DNA from: Asanoa ishikariensis
GTDB taxonomy: Bacteria > Actinomycetota > Actinomycetes > Mycobacteriales > Micromonosporaceae
Length of the DNA stretch: 64,000 nt
Direction: 5' to 3'
Assembly (NCBI RefSeq): GCF_900107455.1
Contig: NZ_FNQB01000007.1
Location: 1-64,000, forward strand
The translations under genes were made by a program, and so were the position numbers. The notes beneath the pieces are model-generated. The model saw nothing but the letters and a program-made list of their open reading frames with translations, was not told the origin of the DNA and did no database searches. Below, in pieces: positions 52,013 through 59,891 of this stretch; within the stretch, counting starts at the first letter, position 1, and each line of letters starts with the position of its first letter.

Positions 52013-53500
52013 ATGGCACTGCTGATCGAGCTGGCCGGGCGCACCTTCGCCCTCGAACACGACGGCACCGGCAGCCCGCAAGCAGCCGACGGGGGTCTGA
52101 TCCTCCCGCCCGGACGCGTCGCACTGTTGCACGGACTGGGCGACGCCCTGTTCTACCGGCACGGGCAGAACTCCTGGAGCCCCTGCGGATGGCGGCGGCT
52201 GAGCGAGCCCCCGCTGCGCATCGCCAACCCGCAACGACGCGTCACGGCCGACGACGACGTCTGGGACGACCCGGCCCGCCACCACTCCTCCGCCGTGGCC
52301 GCGCTCGACACCGGCGACGGCAACGTCCTGCTGCTCGGCGCGCTCGGCCTGGGCACGCCCCGGCTGACGGCCGACCGCGACACCCTGGCCGGCTGGTACG
52401 AGCGCGGTGCGTCACCGTGGTTCGCCGCTTACGGCCCTGAGGAAGAGGTGTTCGCCGCGTACACCCGGCACCTGGCGGCCAGGCTCGGCAGCAGCACCCG
52501 CCGGGCGGGCAACGTCTGGTGCTCCTGGTACGCGTACTACGAGACCATCACCGAGCAGCAGCTCGCCAAGGACATCAACGACCTGCGCGGCCTGCCGTTC
52601 GACGTCGTGCAGATCGACGACGGCTGGGAGCGGCTCGTCGGCGACTGGCAGCCCAACCACAAGTTCCCGTCGGGCATGCGGGCGCTGGTCGACCGCATCA
52701 CCGACGTCGGCATGGTGGCCGGACTGTGGCTGGCCCCGTTCATCGCCCTGCCCTCGGCTGGCGTCCCGCGGTCGCTCCTGCTGCGCGACGCCCGGGGCGA
52801 CCTGGTGATCGCCGGGCACAACTGGGGCACCGGCTACCACGCCCTGGACCTGTCCCGCTCTGACACCCTCGACTATCTCGGCTCGCTGATCGACCGGGTG
52901 GTCCACGAGTGGGGATTCCGCTATCTCAAACTCGACTTCATCAATGCGGGAGCGGTCCCTGGGGTACGTCTTGACGACGCCGAGCGGGAACAGACGTACC
53001 GTGATGCCCTCGCCCTTGTGCGCCAGGTCGCCGGTGACGACGTCTATCTGCTCGGCAGCGGCGCGATCCTGCTGCCGTCCCTGGGGATCCTCGACGGGCT
53101 GCGCAGCGGACCCGACGTGGCGCCGATGTGGCAGAACTACGCGAGCGACGACCCGTCCGACGCGATGGCCCGCAACGCCGTGGTCAACACGCTGCACCGG
53201 CTGTGGCACCAGCCGGTGGTCGAGGTCGACCCCGACGTCATCTACTTCCGCAGCCGGCTCAACCTGCTCACCGACCAGCAGCTCGCGTGGCTGCGGGACC
53301 TGGCCGACGTGAGCCGGTTCCGGGCCGTGTCCGACCCGCCGAGCTGGCTGACGCCCGGCGAGCTCGACGACATGCGGACGTACCTGTCGACGCGACCGGA
53401 GATCCGGCGGTTGAGCCGCTACGAGTACACGATCGACGGGCGGGCCGCCGACTTCACCGGCGCCGTTAGTCCCGCGGCGGCCGCGTACCCCATCTCGTGA
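52013..53500 (+). CDS. GH36 family alpha-galactosidase
   Basis: 495 residues, cytoplasmic (no signal peptide). An N-terminal beta domain is followed by a TIM barrel with NVWCSWYAYYETI, VVQIDDGWERLVGDW, GLWLAPFIA, and the nucleophile Asp in RYLKLDFINAGAV. The segment GILDGLRSGPDVAPMWQNY should hold the acid/base Asp. The protein is shorter than classical GH36 (about 700), closer to the compact subgroup seen in thermophiles and actinobacteria. It would release galactose from the imported oligosaccharide. ATG 52013 follows GAGGAGAACA, and the gene ends 69 bases before the ROK gene. Confidence 0.88.
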   Translation: MALLIELAGRTFALEHDGTGSPQAADGGLILPPGRVALLHGLGDALFYRHGQNSWSPCGWRRLSEPPLRIANPQRRVTADDDVWDDPARHHSSAVAALDTGDGNVLLLGALGLGTPRLTADRDTLAGWYERGASPWFAAYGPEEEVFAAYTRHLAARLGSSTRRAGNVWCSWYAYYETITEQQLAKDINDLRGLPFDVVQIDDGWERLVGDWQPNHKFPSGMRALVDRITDVGMVAGLWLAPFIALPSAGVPRSLLLRDARGDLVIAGHNWGTGYHALDLSRSDTLDYLGSLIDRVVHEWGFRYLKLDFINAGAVPGVRLDDAEREQTYRDALALVRQVAGDDVYLLGSGAILLPSLGILDGLRSGPDVAPMWQNYASDDPSDAMARNAVVNTLHRLWHQPVVEVDPDVIYFRSRLNLLTDQQLAWLRDLADVSRFRAVSDPPSWLTPGELDDMRTYLSTRPEIRRLSRYEYTIDGRAADFTGAVSPAAAAYPIS

Positions 53501-53508
53501 GGGTTGCT

Positions 53509-53533
53509 ATTTTGTAAAGGTCAAAGCGTATTA
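53509..53533. promoter_or_regulatory. Bipartite operator ATTTTGT-N11-CGTATTA, ROK promoter copy
   Basis: ATTTTGT at 53509-53515 and CGTATTA at 53527-53533, exactly as at 48663-48687. It lies 36 bases before the GTG of the ROK gene in an AT-rich pocket between GH36 and ROK, where autoregulation would act. Confidence 0.65.
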
Positions 53534-53569
53534 GCGCGGGCCCACCGCGCTCAGGAAAAGGGATGCAAC

Positions 53570-54739
53570 GTGACAGAACTGGCGACGACCGGCGCGGACC
53601 TGTCGCGGCTGCGTGAGCTCAACTCGCTGAGCATCGTGCGTGCGCTGCGGCAGCACCCACCGTCGACCGTCACCGAGCTGTCGCAGCGCACGGGACTGTC
53701 CCGGCCCGCCGTCGACGTCATCGCCCAGGGGCTGGTCACGGACGGTTGGGCCAGCGTGATCGAGCCCGGAGCGAGCAGCGCGGTCGGCCGGCCGGCACGC
53801 CGCTACCAGTTCCGGGCGGACGCCGGCCACGTGCTCGGCGTCGACGTCGGCGCCCACAAAATACTGGCGCTGCTGGCCGACCTCGACGGCAACATCGTGC
53901 AGACGGTGCGGCACTCCGTCTCCCCGGATGCAGGGCCGGAAGAGCGGCTCGCCGAGCTCGACAGCGTCATCAACGCGTGCGTGTCCGAGGCCGGCAAGTC
54001 GTTCGGCGACATCTGGGCGGTGACGGTCGCGGTCACCGGTGCCGTCGACGCGGCTGGGCAGACCAGCTTTTTCACCCCCCTTCCCGGTTGGCAGCAGGTC
54101 AACCTGGCCAGCCATCTGGGTGCCCGGTTCACCTGCCCGATCCTTGTTGAGAACGACTGTAAGTTGGCAGCGTTGGCCGAGCGTTGGAAGGGCGCGGCCC
54201 GCGACGCGGACGACATCGTCTATCTGCTGGCCGGCATGCGCAACGGCGCTGGCCTGATCATCGATGGCGTGCTGCGCCGGGGTTTCGGCGGCGCGGCGGG
54301 CGAAATCGGTGCGCTCAAACAGGTTCGGTGGCTGAACGCGCCGGAGCACCTGCAGAACTGCCCGGGAGTGCCATCCACCGTCAGCCCCGACGACGCGGCG
54401 GCATGGGTGTTCAACGCGGCCCGCTCCGGCAACCGGGCGGCGCGGGCCGCGGTCAACCGCTACGTCAAGGACCTGGCCGTCGGTGCCGCCGCGCTCGTAC
54501 TCACGCTCGACCCGCAGGTGGTTATCTTCGGCGGCGGCTTCTCGCGTTCGGCGGACCTCGTGCTAGACCCGCTGCGCAACGAGCTCGAGCGGTTGTGCAT
54601 TCGCCTGCCAGAAGTCCGCGCCTCGACGCTCGGCGCGGACTCCGTGGCCCTTGGCGCGTTGAAGCTGTCGCTCAACGAGGTGGACGACCGGTTGTTCAGC
54701 GCTGGGCTTTCCGCTCCGGTCGCCCCCCGCCGTCAGTAA
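53570..54739 (+). CDS. ROK family transcriptional regulator
   Basis: 389 residues from GTG 53570 (GGAAAAGGGA upstream). The MarR-like helix-turn-helix is NSLSIVRALRQHPPSTVTEL, then SQRTGLSRPAVDVIAQGLV. The ROK sugar-kinase-like part has VLGVDVGAHKILALLADLDG, VTVAVTGAVD, ILVENDCKLAALAE and GFGGAAGEIGALKQ. The Cys-x-Cys-Gly-x-x-Gly-Cys zinc motif is replaced by HLQNCPGVPS, so metal binding seems lost. It probably binds the two ATTTTGT-N11-CGTATTA sites and responds to a sugar made from the imported glycan. Confidence 0.9.
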   Translation: MTELATTGADLSRLRELNSLSIVRALRQHPPSTVTELSQRTGLSRPAVDVIAQGLVTDGWASVIEPGASSAVGRPARRYQFRADAGHVLGVDVGAHKILALLADLDGNIVQTVRHSVSPDAGPEERLAELDSVINACVSEAGKSFGDIWAVTVAVTGAVDAAGQTSFFTPLPGWQQVNLASHLGARFTCPILVENDCKLAALAERWKGAARDADDIVYLLAGMRNGAGLIIDGVLRRGFGGAAGEIGALKQVRWLNAPEHLQNCPGVPSTVSPDDAAAWVFNAARSGNRAARAAVNRYVKDLAVGAAALVLTLDPQVVIFGGGFSRSADLVLDPLRNELERLCIRLPEVRASTLGADSVALGALKLSLNEVDDRLFSAGLSAPVAPRRQ

Positions 54740-55213
54740 CTAGCTCCACTGGCCCGGCTGGTAGTCGCCGGCCGGCTGCTGGGTAATGACGTTCACCCGG
54801 TTGAAGGTGTTGATGATGGCGATCGTCAGCACGAGGGCGGCGAGCTCATCCTCGTCGTAGTGCTTGGCCGCGTTCGCCCACGCCTCGTCCGTGACACCGC
54901 CGGCCGCGTCGGCGATCCTGGTCCCCTGCTCGGCCAGCTCCAGAGCGGCCCGCTCGGCGTCGGTGAACACGTTGGCCTCCCGCCAGGCGGCGACCAGGTT
55001 CAGGCGCAACGCGCTCTCCCCGGCATGCGCGGCGTCCTTGGTGTGCATGTCGACGCAGTACCCGCAGCCGTTGATCTGGCTGGCCCGCAGCCGGACCAGC
55101 TCCTGCGTAGCGGCGGGCAGGGTCGAGTCGGCGGTCGCCTTGCCGGCCGACGCGAGGTACTTGAAAGCCTTGGTCGCGACCGGGCTACCGAAGAGGTTCA
55201 AACGGGGATCCAT
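54740..55213 (-). CDS. Carboxymuconolactone decarboxylase/AhpD-family protein
   Basis: 157 residues. ATG 55213 has AGGAG eight bases upstream; a GTG three codons earlier overlaps that site and is less likely. The redox motif is NGCGYCVDMHTKDA, with C-x-x-C and the downstream His of AhpD-type alkyl hydroperoxide reductases; LASAGKATADSTLPAATQEL precedes it. Such proteins take part in thiol-dependent peroxide defence. The stop directly abuts the stop of the convergent ROK gene (no base between). Confidence 0.88.
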   Translation of the reverse strand: MDPRLNLFGSPVATKAFKYLASAGKATADSTLPAATQELVRLRASQINGCGYCVDMHTKDAAHAGESALRLNLVAAWREANVFTDAERAALELAEQGTRIADAAGGVTDEAWANAAKHYDEDELAALVLTIAIINTFNRVNVITQQPAGDYQPGQWS

Positions 55214-55298
55214 GGTTCGCACTCCTGTGCCGTCGGTTGTGATGCCTACTCACATCCGACGAGGTGGCCCGCCGGGATGTGAGGTCAGCGCCGACGGA

Positions 55299-56645
55299 CT
55301 AGGCGCGATGTCGACCGACCGCGTCGGCTTCGGCTTGGTGGTCGGCCCGGGCTTCGGCTCCGGCTTTGACCTGGTGCTCGGCCCAGGCGCCGGCTCCGGC
55401 TTCGGCTTGGTACTCGGCCGGGGCTTCGGCTTGGTACTCGGCCGGGGCTTCGGCCCCGGCGTCGGCTTGGTGCTCGGCTCCGGCTCCGGCTTGGTGCTCG
55501 GCCCAGGCTTCGGCCCCGGCGTCCGCTTGGTGCTCGGCCCAGGCGCTGGCCCCAGCGTCAGCTTGGTGCTCGGCCCAGGCGCCGGCTCCGGCTTCGGCCT
55601 GGTGCTCGGCCCGGACTTCGGCCCAGGCGCCGGCTCCGGCTTGGTGCTCGGCCCGGGCTTCGGCTTGGTGCTCGGCCCAGGCGCTGGCTCCGGCGCCGGC
55701 TCCGGCGTCGGTTTCGGCCTCTGCCAGGTCCGTCGGGGCCTCCGCGGCCGTGCGGGTCCACGGTGACAGCGCCTCGTCGGGTTCGTCCGCCGGCGGCGGT
55801 AGCGCCAAGGGTGGCAGGTGCACGCGCGCGTCGACGGCGTCGGCCAGGAGCAGGGCCGTCGCGAAGCTGCTGGGACGGGCGGCCGGATCAGGGTCCAGGC
55901 AGGACAGGCAGATGTCGGCGACCTCGCTCGGCAGGCCCGGGATCGCCGGCAGCCGCGGCGGCTCCGCCGGCGGGGTGGCCACCCGGCGTCCCGACATGAG
56001 CAGCGGCGGGAACGGGAGGCGCCCGGCGAGGCAGAGGAAGAGCAGCACGCCGAGCGCGTACATGTCGCTCGCCGGTGCCGCCGGCAGGCCGCGGAAGCGT
56101 TCCGGCGCGATGAAGGCCGGTGTGCCGACGATCGCGCCGTCGGAGTGGCCGTCCTGGCTGCCGGCCATGATCGAGATGCCGAAGTCGAGGACCTTGACGC
56201 CGTACGGGGTGAGCACGACGTTGGCCGGCTTGACGTCCCGGTGCACCAGCCCGGCCAGGTGCGCGGCGGCGAGGGCGGCACTGACCTCGGCGCAGACCCG
56301 GACCGCGATCTGCCAGTCCAGGGCGCCGGCCCGCAGGTGCTTCGCGAGCGTCTCACCCTCGGCGAGCTCCATCACGATGTAGCGCAGCGCCGGGCCCTCC
56401 GGGACGCTCCAGACACCGATGTCGAACACCTCGGCGATGTTCGGGTGAGCCAGCGCCGCCACGGAGCGGGCCTCCGCCAGCACAGGCTCCGGCCCCTCGT
56501 CCATGGCGGCCATCACCTTGACCGCGACCGGGCGGCCGAGCGTCTCGTCATGACCGCGCCACACTTCGGAGGCACCGCCGATCGCGATCCGGCGCTCCAG
56601 CCGGTATCGGTCGTTGAGACGCCGCTCCTCGTTCATCGCTGACAA
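55299..56645 (-). CDS. Serine/threonine protein kinase with repetitive C-terminal tail
   Basis: 448 residues as read. The kinase domain (about 14-275) has the Gly-rich loop IAIGGASEVW, Lys43 in PVAVKVM, catalytic HRDVKPANVV with Asp137, DFG at 154-156 and APERFRG. After residue 310 the tail is Ala/Glu/His/Gln-rich and made of repeats (AWAEHQAEAG-like). In the other frame the same DNA reads Pro/Lys/Ser/Thr repeats (PGPSTKPKPGPSTKPEP-like) with higher third-position GC. A frameshift near 55705-55735 is therefore likely, with the real tail ending near 55250. No membrane helix or PASTA domain is visible. Confidence 0.85.
   Translation of the reverse strand: MSAMNEERRLNDRYRLERRIAIGGASEVWRGHDETLGRPVAVKVMAAMDEGPEPVLAEARSVAALAHPNIAEVFDIGVWSVPEGPALRYIVMELAEGETLAKHLRAGALDWQIAVRVCAEVSAALAAAHLAGLVHRDVKPANVVLTPYGVKVLDFGISIMAGSQDGHSDGAIVGTPAFIAPERFRGLPAAPASDMYALGVLLFLCLAGRLPFPPLLMSGRRVATPPAEPPRLPAIPGLPSEVADICLSCLDPDPAARPSSFATALLLADAVDARVHLPPLALPPPADEPDEALSPWTRTAAEAPTDLAEAETDAGAGAGASAWAEHQAEARAEHQAGAGAWAEVRAEHQAEAGAGAWAEHQADAGASAWAEHQADAGAEAWAEHQAGAGAEHQADAGAEAPAEYQAEAPAEYQAEAGAGAWAEHQVKAGAEARADHQAEADAVGRHRA
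55330..55715. repeat. Degenerate tandem repeat encoding the kinase tail
   Basis: About a dozen or more imperfect units built on GGCTTGGTGCTCGGC plus CCAGGCGCCGGCTCC-like blocks, with unit length varying in multiples of three. All three frames of the minus strand and at least one plus-strand frame are open over long parts. Such tracts change length easily by slippage or recombination. Confidence 0.75.
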
Positions 56646-56680
56646 GAGCTACCCAGCCGCCGGACGCGGAAAACCCCAGA

Positions 56681-57730
56681 TCAGGCGTTCGGGCGTACCC
56701 CGTTGATCGTGGTGTTGCCCTGCTGCGCCGGGAACCCGAACGTCGCCAGGAACGTGGCCGGGAAGTTGAGGTCCGGCACGGTCAGGCTGTCGAGCTCGGC
56801 CAGCTCCTTGCGAGTCAGCTCGACGTCGAGCGAGGCCAGGTTCGCCGCGAGCTGGTGGGGAGTGCGCGCGCCGAGCACGGTCGAGGTGACCAGGGGCTGC
56901 TGGCGTACCCAGGCCAGCGCGACGGCGGCCGGCGTGGCGGCGTGCGCGTCGGCGATGCGGCCGAGCGCGTCCAACAGCTCGAACGTGCGCTCGCGCAGGT
57001 GCCGGCCGACGAAGATGCCCCGACCGGAGCCGTCCGGGTAGTGGTTGGCGCGGGTGTACTTGCCGGTCAGCACGCCGTTCGCGAGCGGGCTCCAGGGCAG
57101 GACGGCCAGGCCGAGCGCGCGGGCGGCGCCGAAGAGCTCGCCCTCGGAGGTGCGCTCCAGCAGGTTGTACTCGACCTGGATCGCGGCGACCGGCGCCCAC
57201 CCGCGCCACTCGGCCAGGGTCGCCATCCGGGCCACCGCCCACGCCGGCGTGTCCGAGAGGCCGAGGTAGCGGACCTTGCCCTCGCGTACCAGGTCGTCCA
57301 ATGTGGAAAGGGTTTCGTCAAGGGGTGTGTGGGGGTCCCAGTTGTGCTGCCAGTAGAGGTCGAGATAGTCGGTGCCGAGCCGGGCCAGGGACTCCTCGAC
57401 GCGGCGGCGGATCGCCTTGCGGCCCGCGCCACCGTTGTTCGGGTCGTCCGGGTCCATGCTGAGCGCGAACTTGGTCGAGATGACCAGGCGGTCGCGCAGG
57501 CCGGGACGCTTGGCGAGGTAGGTGCCGAGCACCTCTTCGGCCCGCCCGCCCATGTAGGCGTTGGCGGTGTCGACGAAGTTGCCGCCGGCCTCGAGGTAGG
57601 CGGACAGGATCTCGCCGGACGTCGCGTCGTCGGCACCCCAGGACGGGTCGCCGAAGGTCATCGTGCCCAGCGCCAGGGGGCTGACGCGGAGTCCGGAGCG
57701 GCCGAGGGTGCGGAAGTCGGTCAGGTTCAT
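56681..57730 (-). CDS. Aldo/keto reductase
   Basis: 349 residues from ATG 57730 (GGGAGC upstream). The NADPH-dependent barrel shows GRSGLRVSPLALGTMTFG, GGNFVDTANAY with catalytic Asp and Tyr, the Lys in LVISTKFALS, and YWQHNWDPHTPLDET with catalytic His. Later pieces are YLGLSDTPAWA and VAAIQVEYNLLER. It reduces aldehydes or ketones in the cytoplasm; the substrate is unknown. The gene is divergent from a TetR regulator, with palindromic sites in the 135-base gap, so expression is probably induced by the substrate. Confidence 0.92.
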   Translation of the reverse strand: MNLTDFRTLGRSGLRVSPLALGTMTFGDPSWGADDATSGEILSAYLEAGGNFVDTANAYMGGRAEEVLGTYLAKRPGLRDRLVISTKFALSMDPDDPNNGGAGRKAIRRRVEESLARLGTDYLDLYWQHNWDPHTPLDETLSTLDDLVREGKVRYLGLSDTPAWAVARMATLAEWRGWAPVAAIQVEYNLLERTSEGELFGAARALGLAVLPWSPLANGVLTGKYTRANHYPDGSGRGIFVGRHLRERTFELLDALGRIADAHAATPAAVALAWVRQQPLVTSTVLGARTPHQLAANLASLDVELTRKELAELDSLTVPDLNFPATFLATFGFPAQQGNTTINGVRPNA

Positions 57731-57748
57731 GATCTTTGCTCCCAACGA

Positions 57749-57764
57749 AACCAACTAGTTGGTT
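57749..57764. promoter_or_regulatory. TetR operator candidate, AKR side
   Basis: AACCAACTAGTTGGTT is a perfect 16-base palindrome, 18 bases before the AKR start. The core AACCAAC / GTTGGTT recurs at 57791-57808, and a half-site occurs at 57840-57847. Confidence 0.65.
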
Positions 57765-57790
57765 GGATTGGGCAACGGTAGCTCCGAAAC

Positions 57791-57808
57791 AAACCAACTG
57801 GTTGGTTT
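57791..57808. promoter_or_regulatory. TetR operator candidate, centre of the divergent gap
   Basis: AAACCAAC and GTTGGTTT flank a two-base centre TG, a perfect 8-base inverted repeat. A third, poorly matched copy (AAACCAAC followed by CGTTTGTATT) at 57840-57857 overlaps the region just before the TetR start. Confidence 0.65.
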
Positions 57809-57865
57809 CATCTTGTGACCTACGTCGCCGCCCGGGTTTAAACCAACCGTTTGTATTGTTGGGCG

Positions 57866-58435
57866 ATGCCGTACGACTCATCGGCCACCCGCGACCGGCT
57901 CATCGAGGCGGCCTACTGGGAGTTTGCCGAGTTCGGTCTCGCCGGCGGCCGGGTCGACCGCATCGCTACCGCCGCGGGAGCCAACAAGCAGGCCATCTAC
58001 GCCTACTACGGCTCGAAGGAAAACCTGTTCGACGCGATGCTGCTCCAGCGCATCGACGTGCTGTCCGACACGGTGCCCTTCGATCCGGGCGACCTGCCGG
58101 GCTACGCGGGCGCGCTGTTCGACGCCCTCAACGCCACCCCGGAACTGCTGCGACTGACGAGCTGGCGGATGCTCGAGCGCGACGACGCCCCCGCCGGTTG
58201 GGTCAGCTCGCACCTGGCCAAGGCCAGCGAGCTACGGGCGGCCAGCCGCTTGCCCGACGACGCGACGGCGCTCGACGTGCTGGAGATCGTGATCGCGATC
58301 AGCAGCGCCTGGGTCGGTCTGCCCTCGGAGTTGCGGTCGGCCGGCGGCACGGCACCGACCAAACGCCAGAAGGCCCACCGCGCGATGGTGGTCCAGGCGG
58401 TCACCGCCATCCAGGACGCTCTCCTCAAAGACTGA
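57866..58435 (+). CDS. TetR family transcriptional regulator
   Basis: 189 residues from ATG 57866; the frame is open five codons further to a TTG, which is not favoured. There is no clear ribosome-binding site, so a very short leader is possible. The helix-turn-helix is TRDRLIEAAYWEFAEFGLAG, then GRVDRIATAAGANKQAIYAY and GSKENLFDAML. The C-terminal ligand domain has LTSWRMLERDDAP. It probably represses the divergent aldo/keto reductase gene and itself through the AACCAAC palindromes. Confidence 0.9.
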   Translation: MPYDSSATRDRLIEAAYWEFAEFGLAGGRVDRIATAAGANKQAIYAYYGSKENLFDAMLLQRIDVLSDTVPFDPGDLPGYAGALFDALNATPELLRLTSWRMLERDDAPAGWVSSHLAKASELRAASRLPDDATALDVLEIVIAISSAWVGLPSELRSAGGTAPTKRQKAHRAMVVQAVTAIQDALLKD

Positions 58436-58624
58436 CCAGAGGGTCACGACCTGGGCCGACGATGGCGGCCGGGCTTGTGCCTACACGCCCAAAGCACGTA
58501 AGCCCAAAAAGACACCTACCGGACCGGGGGGAGTAAGTCCGCGACGCTGCGAGATGGCGGACGCCGCGCCAACCCGCGGCCATGACCGCCGCGTCCCGCA
58601 GCACCCGCGTCGGGCCACACGGTG

Positions 58625-58666
58625 GACGCCGGTCGGCCGGCCCTGTTCGGGCCGGCAACCGGCGTC
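58625..58666. terminator. Strong composite hairpin between TetR and sortase genes
   Basis: An outer stem GACGCCGGT / ACCGGCGTC and an inner stem GCCGGCCC / GGGCCGGC with loop TGTTC form one long hairpin. It ends 5 bases before the sortase stop, between convergent genes. The rest of the gap (58436-58624) shows no gene. Confidence 0.7.
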
Positions 58667-58671
58667 GTGGG

Positions 58672-59352
58672 TCAGGCCGCGGTCGCGAAGACGACCACGT
58701 TGTCCAGATAGTTGTGGGCCTTGGCGTCGAACTTGCCGCCGCAGGTGACCAGGCGTAGGCCGGCTCGTTCGTTCGGGCCGTACACGAGGTCGGTCGGGAA
58801 CTTCTTCTTCGGGTACGCCTTCACGCCGTCGACGGTGAAGTTGACCCTGCTGCCGTCCTTGCGTTTGATCATGATCTTGTCGTCCTTCTTCAGTTCGCCC
58901 AGCCGGAAGAAGACCGCGGTGTTCTCCTTGGTCGTCACATGGCCGACGACGACCGCGTTGCCGAGCTCTCCGGGCGAGGCGCCCAGCGAGTACCACCCGG
59001 CCATCTCGGCCTTGTCCAGCGGCGGGACCTGGAGCGTGTCGTCCTCGTTGAGGCCGAGATTCATGATCTTGGCCTTCACGCCGATCCGGCTGATGTGGAT
59101 GGACGCGGGCTCCGAGCGGGCCAGGCGGGCGGGTGCGGCCGTCGTGCTGGTCGTCGGCGCCGGGACGGGGTCGAACATCGGTGCGTCCGCGGCGGCCGGC
59201 TGCGGCGGGGTGGGCGTCTCACTGAAGGACGCGCCGAGCAGGCCCGCTCCGAACAGCGCTGTCACGGCGACGAGGACGGCGCCGGCGGCGCGCCACAGTT
59301 TCTCGTGGCGGCCGCCGGTTTGCCCCGTCGTGGAATCAGGCCAGCGAGCCAT
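58672..59352 (-). CDS. Class F sortase
   Basis: 226 residues. An N-terminal membrane anchor (about 19-39, LWRAAGAVLVAVTALFGAGL) and a Pro/Thr-rich stalk precede the sortase barrel at about 82-226. Catalytic His is in NAVVVGHVTTKENTAVFFRL and Cys in LRLVTCGGKFD; DNVVVFA ends the domain. The Arg usually two or three residues before that ending is not obvious, so the Arg in NERAGLRLV may serve. It should join a surface protein to the cell wall. It overlaps by 17 bases the gene of a candidate substrate upstream. Confidence 0.9.
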   Translation of the reverse strand: MARWPDSTTGQTGGRHEKLWRAAGAVLVAVTALFGAGLLGASFSETPTPPQPAAADAPMFDPVPAPTTSTTAAPARLARSEPASIHISRIGVKAKIMNLGLNEDDTLQVPPLDKAEMAGWYSLGASPGELGNAVVVGHVTTKENTAVFFRLGELKKDDKIMIKRKDGSRVNFTVDGVKAYPKKKFPTDLVYGPNERAGLRLVTCGGKFDAKAHNYLDNVVVFATAA

Positions 59353-59752
59353 CGGTCCGGCGACGACGCAGGAGAACGAGCCCACCGAGCGACGCGGCGC
59401 CCAGCAGGGTGCCACCCGCGGTGAAGAGCTTGATGTCGGTGCTGGTGCCACCGGCGCCACCGTCGACCCAGCCCTTGGGAGCGTCGCACTCCTTCTTGTC
59501 CTCGTCACCGCCCGGCTTGCCGTGCTCGTCAGCCTTGGCCGACTCGGGCTTGGCCTCCGCACCCGGCTTGCCCTCGGCGCCCGGCTTGGCTTCCTCGCCC
59601 GGCTTGCCGTGCTCGCCACCCTGCTCGGCGCACGCCTGCGGCCAGTCGTGGCTGCCAGGCTCGTCGGCCAGCGCGATGCCGGGCGCGATCAGCAGCGCCG
59701 CGCCGCTGAGTGCGGCGGTGGCGATGACCTTGCCCAAGAACTTCTTCGACAT
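59336..59752 (-). CDS. Cell-surface protein, probable substrate of the class F sortase
   Basis: 138 residues. Signal peptide 1-29 (ends GIALA-DEP). The mature middle is a low-complexity Glu/Lys/Gly/Pro region (EAKPGAEGKPGAEAKPES-like). The C-terminus has a hydrophobic helix (LFTAGGTLLGAASLGGLVLL) and RRRR tail, the shape of a wall-sorting signal, but no LPxTG. Instead PKGWVDGGAGGTST precedes the helix. Linkage and overlap with the sortase gene suggest that this Gly-rich motif is the recognition site. ATG 59752 begins 139 bases after the SARP gene; I see no clear promoter there. Confidence 0.72.
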   Translation of the reverse strand: MSKKFLGKVIATAALSGAALLIAPGIALADEPGSHDWPQACAEQGGEHGKPGEEAKPGAEGKPGAEAKPESAKADEHGKPGGDEDKKECDAPKGWVDGGAGGTSTDIKLFTAGGTLLGAASLGGLVLLRRRRTDGSLA

Positions 59753-59891
59753 GATTCGATGTACCTTCCCTTGCCCGGTGCCCCATTTGCCCGACGAAGG
59801 TCGGGCCATGACCGACACTAACCCTTTTGCGAAGTTCGTTCCGGTATGATCGGTAAACTTCACTTTTGCCGATTGTGGGACAGGAGTGGTG

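Noticed and set aside
55330-55715. CRISPR-like repeat array
   Set aside because: Units are imperfect, of varying length in multiples of three, lie within a kinase tail and have no spacers or cas genes nearby.
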